Source: Thelonectria olida
Taxonomy: Eukaryota > Ascomycota > Sordariomycetes > Hypocreales > Nectriaceae
Assembly: GCA_020736575.1 (NCBI GenBank)
Contig: JAGPYM010000158.1
Coordinates: 1 to 12,974, forward strand
Length of the DNA: 12,974 nucleotides
Direction: 5' to 3'
The number at the start of each line of letters is the position of its first letter. Positions within the stretch are counted from its first letter, which is position 1. Positions 6,976-12,974 of this stretch are shown here, in pieces. A program made the position numbers and the translations under genes. Under the pieces are notes generated by a model. That model worked only from the letters and a program-made list of their open reading frames with translations. It ran no database searches and was not told the DNA's origin.

Positions 6976-7296
6976 TTAACAACCGGAATACCCCTCATGC
7001 TCTGGTTGCTTTGAGCCATGAACCTCTGCTACGTGCAACTGCCACGAGTCCACATCGTCGATAACGGTCTCTTCGTTCTCCTTCAGGCATGCAGGACATG
7101 GGAATGGTTGCTGAAACTGGGGACGGGGACGGAGATGTGGAATCTTGTTTCTCCACTGATCCATCACACATGTCCGGCCGCCCACCGAGGAATGCCAACT
7201 CCGGGACCCACCCAGATTGATGGACGCAGATGTGGAATCTTGTTCCAAACTGCAAGTCTGTTTACAATTCGTTTGCGAATGTGAGGTTTTATTCAC
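6976..7296 (-). pseudogene. Possible C2H2-like zinc-finger protein remnant
   Basis: A 106-codon minus-strand frame (opening with GTG; first in-frame ATG encodes MDQWRNK) contains FPCPACLKENEETVIDD followed by VDSWQLHVAEVHG, a C-x2-C-x17-H-x4-H arrangement that could bind zinc. The rest is unremarkable and there is no convincing start, promoter or intron structure. It may be the tail of a lost gene or a chance match. Confidence 0.25.
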
Positions 7297-7354
7297 TTAT
7301 TCACAGAAAAGATGCTTGAAAGAATTCTCATCTAAAATGCTTCCGCATGCTACA

Positions 7355-8259
7355 TTACTCAGCACACGCTTTCTCCCGTCTTTGTATTGCTACCTTTTTA
7401 CAGTATTGGACAGTCGACAGCAAATGAAACCAGAATAGCGCTGACCAAACGAGGAGCATGACGGCAACCGCCGAAAAGACAAAGGCGATAGACAACAAAG
7501 CGATGCCAAACGAGAAGTGTTGGAACGCAATGCTGCTATTGAACCTCTCCGTCGCCAACGCTACCTGCATGGCCGATAGAAGAATGCTGATGTAGACAAA
7601 GACGGCCAAGATCCAGCCAAAATTGCGTTCAAATACCGTGGTGTAACGTGTTGACCCTGTCATGAACCCGAACACTGCATTGTGTATAGAGAATCCGGCT
7701 GCGCCGAAACGGTACAAAGTGTTAAGCCGCGACAAACGTAGTTCCCCATATCCGTAGCGACGATCGACTTGACATAGTGTGCGGGTGTCAATATGCCTGG
7801 AGACATCAATCATGAAAGCATTCCACGCCTCCCAGCTAATATCAGCAGGTAGGAGCCCTGTCTCACGGGCGATATGCAAATCACTCTTGTGACAGACAAG
7901 CCAGGAATATGACAGGAGCATGCCACAAGCGCTCTTATGGAGCGCTTCATGGATGCATAGGTGTTGCTGCCAAAAGTCAAAGTCAAGAAGATATTCGGGC
8001 ACCGGCTTGATAAATATACAAGCATCGTGCCATACTAGATGCTCATCGGGGACTCGGTAGGGTAGATGGTGCGCAGAAGCAACCTCTGTCTATGTAGAGG
8101 CCGGGCGGGTCGCGGGAGCCCGGCAAACCAAAGGTATTCGTGGAGCTTGCCCATCTTTTTGGTTTGAAGCTCGATAGCCAGCCAATCTTGTGTGTTTTGT
8201 CTTGGGTCTGACAATTGGTCACAGTCTCGGAAACAGTGCGGTAGAGTTGTGCGGGTCAT
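7355..8259 (-). pseudogene. Fungal-specific protein with C-terminal membrane helices, single-base frameshift
   Basis: Read leftward from ATG 8259 (MTRTTLPHCFRD). The frame contains WLAIELQTKK, KLHEYLWFAGLP and RPLHRQ, then would terminate at 8035 soon after TIYPTESP. A second frame takes over at once with DEHLVWHDACIFIKP, PEYLLDFDFWQQHL, SACGMLLSYSWLVCHKSDL and YGELRLSRLNTLYR, ending in two long hydrophobic segments (FGWILAVFVYISILLSAMQV and FSFGIALLSIAFVFSAVAVM) and TAA at 7355-7357. The pieces read as one protein of about 300 residues that I recognise from memory as a lineage-expanded fungal family of unknown function. The switch falls at a run of four G (8048-8051, C on the coding strand); one base difference there would rejoin the frames. 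So it is either a recent pseudogene or a sequencing error. It is transcribed divergently from the NLR. Confidence 0.7.
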
Positions 8260-9732
8260 CGTCCGGAGAGCATTCGCTTGAGCGAACGGTGGGACAAGTG
8301 GGCAAGTCTGGGGCCAACAGTTAAGCTTAGTTTCGGCAGATGGCACAGATCTTGGTTTATGCTCACTGTGATATCCATGATCAATAGAACGCGTGGTGGA
8401 GGGCTGGCGAGGAGATTTCGTGATACAGAAGACAGCGGCCGAAAGGAAGCCTCAACTGACCAAAGAGTCAGCCCAGTTCAGCAGGATCATGTGACCGCAC
8501 TTGCGCATTCCGCTGGCACGATATGCCTACCGTGGAGCCCTGTAAGGCTGATGCTATGCTGGATAGTGGTTTTGTCAGTTTTACGGAGGGAAACATTCTT
8601 GTATTGGACATGTGCCCCACCAACTCCGCAAGACGCACCCTACAGGTTTGTCACCAGCTTAGCCCCTCCTTGCCCCTCCTTGGGACTGTCCAGCTTCACG
8701 GCTCCCCAGACGGAAGACACGTTGTACTTGTGATCCAAATGGTCACCAAGGCGGGACAGCATACACGAGGACGAAATGTAAGAAGGTGCCGTGAGAACCT
8801 ATTCATCAACTCGCTGCATTATTGCGAAGGGATAGTTACTACGAAAGCCTGTAGGTTCTACTGAGCCAGGTTCTTGCTGAGCAGGCTCATCATACACCGT
8901 GAATGCCACGTCAATCCCCCCCCCACAAGAGTGCACTAGTCTAGTTCCCGGAGACCATTCTATGACAGCTGCATAATTCTCAAGCAAGTACCTCTCTATT
9001 AAGCAACCCGATGGGGCAATAATAGCGAGCCAATGCAGCGCGGAGATCTGGCGTTACTGCACGAGCAATTTGGCCGGATTGGGACAAAACACCATTAGAG
9101 CCTCTGTGGGGTCAAATGCGGGAGGGAGCGGGAGCAAACCGCCGTCGGGCAGATAGCGGCGATGTCTGGTCGCAAGACGGGAGCTAAATGGAGAACCGCC
9201 AACGGTGCAGGTGGATTACGGCACAGAGAGGTACCTGAACCGGTTGTATTTCCCACGCCTCGCAGATCGCGAATCGCTCGACAGTGAGATTCGGCGTTCA
9301 TCTTCGTGAGGCTGTCACGTCGCGCCTGCCCGGTATAACGCGTTCAGAGGTTTGGGGTCGCGGCCGAACCGCGTGCCGTTTCGAGTACTGGAAAACGCGG
9401 GATGGATTGGTGGCCGTGGACTTTCAGCTCAGCCCCCAACCGCTAGTCCAATTTTGCTTGCAGCTGGTGGAAAAGGCAGTCTTCTAGGCTGAGTGTGCGC
9501 CTGTGCTACGGCAGTTATTGGCAGCGTGCAGCCTGTTTTGTCAACGTTGAATTGATTGGGCGGGATGCTTAGCGTGACTCGATGTTGGCTGTGTTATGCG
9601 GCCTGGAAATGCCCAGTCGCAGCCGCTCGATCTCGTCTCCCTTTCTCCTCACACTTCCGCACGTATCCTTCTGTTTGACCTGTCTGACTCCAACTCCTTG
9701 CGTCGAAGACTGTGAGCCGTGGATCAGCGCTC
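8260..9732. other. 1.47-kb intergenic region between divergent genes, no supported gene
   Basis: Frames here (8278-8733 and 8523-8864 plus, 8799-8987 minus, 9284-9487 plus) have no domain or motif I can recognise, and no spliced combination is evident. A run of nine C lies at 8916-8924. A pyrimidine-rich stretch at about 9631-9700, just before the NLR start, is typical of fungal core promoters and transcription start regions. No TATA box is obvious for the NLR. Confidence 0.5.
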
Positions 9733-12700
9733 ATGCAGAGAAATTTCCGCGTCCGTGGTGTGCCCCTCGACTGGGACACGAACCACTTGCAGGGTTTCCT
9801 GGCCGAGCAGGAACCTTCTACAGACCCAGTCGTCGAGTCACTCGCCTCCGAAATCGATGGACGCTCCCGAACCGCTACAGCTACCTTCGGAAACATCCCC
9901 TCCCGCCTCCAGACGCCTGGCCAGACCTGGTCCATCTTGCTGCCAAAGCCGCCCGAGAATCCGTCTGCTCGCAAACAATACCTCATACTCGACGACAGTT
10001 TTGCCGGCATTACCACCCTCTATTCTCCTCCCTCGACGGACTATGCAGTTGAGTGAGTACATTGCTTCGACCTGGTCGCATAAGCTAACCGACTCAGTCT
10101 TATCGCATTGTCTGGCCTCGGCGGACACGCTTTTGGGTCGTTCAAAGAACGAGGAGGCGATTACATGTGGCTACGAGACGCCCTGCCATACGACATCACA
10201 CACAAGGACACGAACGACCCGATGGTGCGGGTGATGATCTATGGCTACGACTCTCATGTTGCGGACAGCACCAGCATGCAGAACTTGGAGGACCTCGCAA
10301 CATCGTTCCACAACAGTCTTCTCCCGTTGACCAAGGCTCCGACAATGAAACCGATCATTCTGGTTGCTCATAGCCTAGGAGGACTTATTACTAAAGAGGT
10401 ATGTTTCCATCTTTTATGTGCACATCTCCTGACGCTGGCAGACTCTCGTCTTTCTGTCAAAGTCAAAGAACGAGGACAATGCAAAACTCGTTCAAGCTGT
10501 GTATGGCATCGTGTTCTTCGGAGTGCCGCACAATGGCATGAATATCAGCTCGCTCATCCCCATGGTCGGGGACCAACCGAACCGGTTCCTGGTTGAGTCA
10601 CTCAGTCATGAAAATTCGCAGGTCCTCAGCACCCTACAACGGGAGTTTCCCAAATCGTTGGGGGAGGAGGGTGAGAAGGAGATCGTCTGTTTCTTCGAAA
10701 CGGAAAGTTCCCCAACAGCTAAGAAAGCACGCTTCATTGATTACTGGTCAAAGGACACACACTAACCGGGGCCCAGGATGAAAATGGAAAGTGGACAATG
10801 ACTGGGTCCCCTGCAATCCTAGTCACCAAGTCTTCTGCTACACATTGCCGTCAGTGGGAGCAAGGCCCCGAGCACATATGTGCTGTCGCCCGTACGCACT
10901 CCAACATGGTCAAGTTTGCGCCTCAAGACAATGAGTACGATAAAGTTTGCGCACGACTTGAAGGCTTGGCTCAACGGGCGATCCAGCGAGGGTGGAAGAT
11001 GCGAGATCCGGATGTCAAGTGTACGTAACATATGCTGTTGGTAGAGCACGTACTGAAGAATGTAGTCCTTGTCCCATACAATCGAAACCAAGACTTTATC
11101 GCGAGAGATGCCATATTTGATAACATCAAGCAGAAGCTAGGCCATGGTCAACGCAAGCGCTCTGCGAATCGGCGGTCAAGGGTGTCGCTGTACGGCCTTG
11201 GCGGCGTTGGGTATGTTGTTCCGTATCAGGTCAGAGCGCAACGTCTAATGCGTCACAGGAAATCTCAAATTGCGCTGGCATATACCTACTGGCTCCAAGA
11301 GACTTGTCCTGACGTCTCTGTATTCTGGGTTCACGCAGCCAAAGAGGAACGGTTTCGTCTGGGCTATGCTTCCATCGCTCAAGAATGCGCCATTCCTGGC
11401 CATGATGATCCGAAAGCAGACCTATTGTTGCTCGTCAAGACCTGGCTCGAGAAGACCCACAAGAGGCGGTGGCTCATGGTAATTGATAACGCCGACGAAA
11501 CAGAACTCTTCTTCCCATCCCACCAAGATCGAGACAAGACCGGCCCATCAAACAGCAAAGTCAAAGAAGGCAACTTAGGCCGCTATATTCCCGTTTGTAG
11601 CCATGGATCGATTCTCATCACGAGCAGAAACAAACAGGCGGCATTCGACCTAGCGCAAGGAAAGCCCCCGATCGAAGTGGGCGAAATGACAGATGACGAA
11701 GCACACCGTCTAGTGCGTGCGGTATTAGACGACAGCGAAATCTCCACCGAGGATACGTCCCGTCTCGCAGCCCGATTGGAGCATTTACCGCTTGCCATAG
11801 CGCAGGCAACAGCTTTCATCCAAAGGAATACCATTTCAATTAGTGAATATGTCCAGCTCTTGAATGAGGGCGACGCGGCGCTAGTGGATCGTCTAAGCGA
11901 ACCATTCGAAACAGCGGGGAGAGACTCGGAGATTCCACACGCAGTTACGGCAACATGGATTATTTCCTTCGAACAGCTCGAGAGGCGTCATACCCCAACC
12001 AGTAATGTCTTATCTGTTATCAGTCTCTTTGATCGTCAGGGTATCCCAAAGAAATTCGTTGCAGACTATTGGCACCGAACGCAGGCTGCCGAATCAGGGG
12101 GGAGTGAGGCTGCGGAAGTCACCAAGGTCCTAGGGACTCTCAAAGCATTTTCCTTTATATCGGAGGGAAAGGATCATTCTGTGGACATGCACCGACTAGT
12201 ACAATTGGTGATGCGTAAATGGCTTTTCAATGAGAAAAAGATGGCTAAGTTCGCGCAGGATGCTCTCCATATCGTATCGGATGCGTACCCGTTTGGGCGA
12301 TTCGAGACTCGAGAGCTTTGTCTCAAGTACCTCCCGCATGCCCAGGCGGTGCTGAAGAATGGGGAGTCGGGAGAAAGAGATGATGAGATTGCAAAGGCAT
12401 CTCTTTTGCACGGTATGGCTGGGTATTTTCTTTATCAAGGTCGATGGAAGGAGGCCGAAGAGCTATTTGTGAGAGTGATGGAGCTGAGGAAGAGGGTGCT
12501 TGGAGAGGAGCATCCCTCGACGCTGACCAGCATGGCCAACCTGGCGTCGACGTACAGGAACCAAGGGCGGTGGAAGGAGGCGGAGGCGCTACAGGTGCGA
12601 GTGATGGAGACGAGAAAGAGGGTGCTTGGAGAGGAGCATCCCTCGACGCTGACCAGCATGGCCAACCTGGCGTCGACGTACTGGAACCAAGGGCGATGGA

Positions 12701-12974
12701 AGGAGGCGGAGGCGCTGGAGGTGCGGGTGATGGAGACGAGCTCGAGGGTGCTTGGAGAGGAGCATCCCTCGACGCTGACCAGCATGGCCAACCTGGCGTC
12801 GACGTACAGGAACCAAGGGCGGTGGGAGGAAGCGGAAGATCTACAAGCGAAGGAACTGGGAATTTGCTCGAGGGTGCTTGGAGAGGAGCATCCCGACACG
12901 CTGACCAGCATGGCCAACCTGGCGTCGACGTACTGGAACCAAGGGCGGTGGAAGGAGGCGGAGGAGCTACAAGC
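9733..12974 (+). CDS. NLR/STAND protein: SesB-type hydrolase, NB-ARC, TPR (3'-partial)
   Basis: Six visible exons: 9733-10052, 10098-10398, 10442-10726, 10777-11020, 11066-11210, 11259 to the window edge, giving 1003 codons and still open. N-terminal residues (FRVRGVPLDWD) lead to a SesB/lipase-like alpha/beta hydrolase: SGLGGHAFGSFKERGG near 112 and nucleophile elbow AHSLGG with Ser199; His325 in SSATHCR is a candidate catalytic His. NB-ARC follows: P-loop GLGGVGKS (427-434), Walker B-like WLMVIDNAD (Asp508), ILITSRN, LEHLPLAIAQA (about 604) and DMHRLVQ (about 742), in the place of the MHD motif. From about 812 come kinesin-light-chain-like TPRs of 42 residues. Such STAND proteins act as ligand-triggered switches in fungal non-self recognition; the hydrolase would be the effector. 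Partner and ligand are unknown. The third intron has a non-canonical donor; unspliced, translation stops at 10763 after 314 codons. Confidence 0.88.
10053..10097 (+). other. NLR intron 1 (45 nt)
   Basis: Donor GTGAGT, branch GCTAAC at 10084-10089, acceptor CTCAG. It joins GA|T and yields DLIALSGLGGHAFG, the expected hydrolase strand and turn. Confidence 0.85.
10399..10441 (+). other. NLR intron 2 (43 nt)
   Basis: Donor GTATGT, branch CTGAC at 10428-10432, acceptor GGCAG. Phase 0; it joins GGLITKE to TLVFLSKSKNED, just after the nucleophile elbow. Confidence 0.8.
10727..10776 (+). other. NLR intron 3, probable GC-AG intron (50 nt)
   Basis: Acceptor CCCAG (ends 10776) and branch CACTAAC (10760-10766) are good, but no GT donor gives the right phase. 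The only donor giving a normal length and phase 0 is GCACGC at 10727, joining SPTAKK to DENGKWTMTG, the continuation expected for this family. A single T-to-C change in an ancestral GTACGC would explain it. If unrecognised, TAA at 10763-10765 truncates the protein after the hydrolase domain. Confidence 0.6.
11021..11065 (+). other. NLR intron 4 (45 nt)
   Basis: Donor GTACGT, branch-like CTGAA near 11053, acceptor TGTAG. It joins T|TC (Phe) and yields DVKFLVPYNRNQDF, the conserved lead-in to NB-ARC. Confidence 0.8.
11211..11258 (+). other. NLR intron 5 (48 nt), splits the P-loop
   Basis: Donor GTATGT, branch CTAAT at 11245-11249, acceptor CACAG. It joins GG|G, completing GLGGVGKS; the Walker A Lys codon starts one base after the junction. 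Confidence 0.88.
12496..12974 (+). repeat. TPR-coding tandem repeats, 126-bp unit
   Basis: GTGCTTGGAGAGGAGCATCC begins at 12496, 12622, 12748 and 12874, exactly 126 bp apart. Each unit encodes LGEEHPSTLTSMANLASTY, then (R/W)NQGRW(K/E)EAE and a variable linker. Near-identical DNA, including silent positions, indicates recent duplication or conversion. The array continues past the window edge. Confidence 0.92.

Larger units (their letters stand above)
6541..7354. other. Intergenic region with hairpin and possible gene remnant
   Basis: No intact gene is supported. A plus-strand frame from 6540 to 6944 has no recognisable domain. A perfect hairpin lies at 6767-6798, a possible zinc-finger remnant on the minus strand at 6976-7296, and a 17-bp direct repeat at 7133-7149 and 7228-7244 (AGATGTGGAATCTTGTT). 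Confidence 0.5.

Noticed and set aside
8278..8864. Overlapping plus-strand frames of 151 and 113 codons
   Set aside because: No motif, no splice structure and no good start context. A SPDGRHVVLV string recalls WD40 but no repeat follows.
10747..10776. Alternative GT donor for NLR intron 3 at GTCAAA
   Set aside because: The intron would be only 30 nt and the phase would be wrong for the next exon.
12435..12917. 160-codon minus-strand frame opposite the TPRs
   Set aside because: Antisense shadow of the 126-bp TPR repeats; the plus strand has convincing protein homology and splice phase.

Overview
The window looks like accessory DNA from a filamentous ascomycete (Pezizomycotina). Protein-coding segments are split by short introns (43 to 110 nt) with GTNNGT-type donors and CTAAC/CTGAC/CTAAT branch points. 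The gene families are ones that expand in such fungi: a STAND/NLR receptor, ankyrin arrays, a BTB-like protein, and a fungal-specific protein with C-terminal membrane helices. Organism and all functions are inferred from sequence; nothing was searched.

Layout. (1) 1-2187, + strand: the 3' part of a gene encoding a trypsin-like fold (GDSGAW motif), joined by a well-formed 110-nt intron to an ankyrin array. The first four to five repeats carry small indels and change frame three times. The last eight lie in one frame with an exact 99-bp period. (2) 2188-3380: mostly non-coding, with a TATA box, a palindrome and one copy of a 22-bp repeat. (3) 3381-4579, + strand: TATA box and a BTB-family gene with one intron, broken by a frameshift and one in-frame TAG, ending in an acidic EEKPAEE-type tail. 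(4) 4536-5531: about 1 kb with some 28 copies of a near-palindromic octamer TAC-YR-GTA, in its core spaced alternately 17 and 23 bp, and including a 64-bp tandem duplication. (5) 5725-6540, + strand: an intact intronless ankyrin protein. (6) 6541-7354: a perfect 13-bp hairpin and a possible zinc-finger remnant. (7) 7355-8259, - strand: a fungal membrane-protein gene broken by one base in a homopolymer. (8) 8260-9732: no supported gene. (9) 9733 to the window end, + strand: an NLR with a SesB/lipase-like alpha/beta hydrolase, NB-ARC and 42-residue TPRs, six exons visible and still open at the edge.

The best documented gene is the NLR: hydrolase as probable effector, NB-ARC as switch, near-identical TPRs as probable recognition domain. 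Around it are related signalling-type genes in various states of decay, as expected in a fast-evolving allorecognition or immunity-like region. The most unusual feature is the octamer array. Its centre (TG, CA, TA, rarely CG) fits an ancestral TACCGGTA palindrome losing its CpG by C-to-T changes on either strand. No complete novel system could be demonstrated; the array, the half-decayed ankyrin repeats and a probable GC-AG intron in the NLR are the leads worth following.
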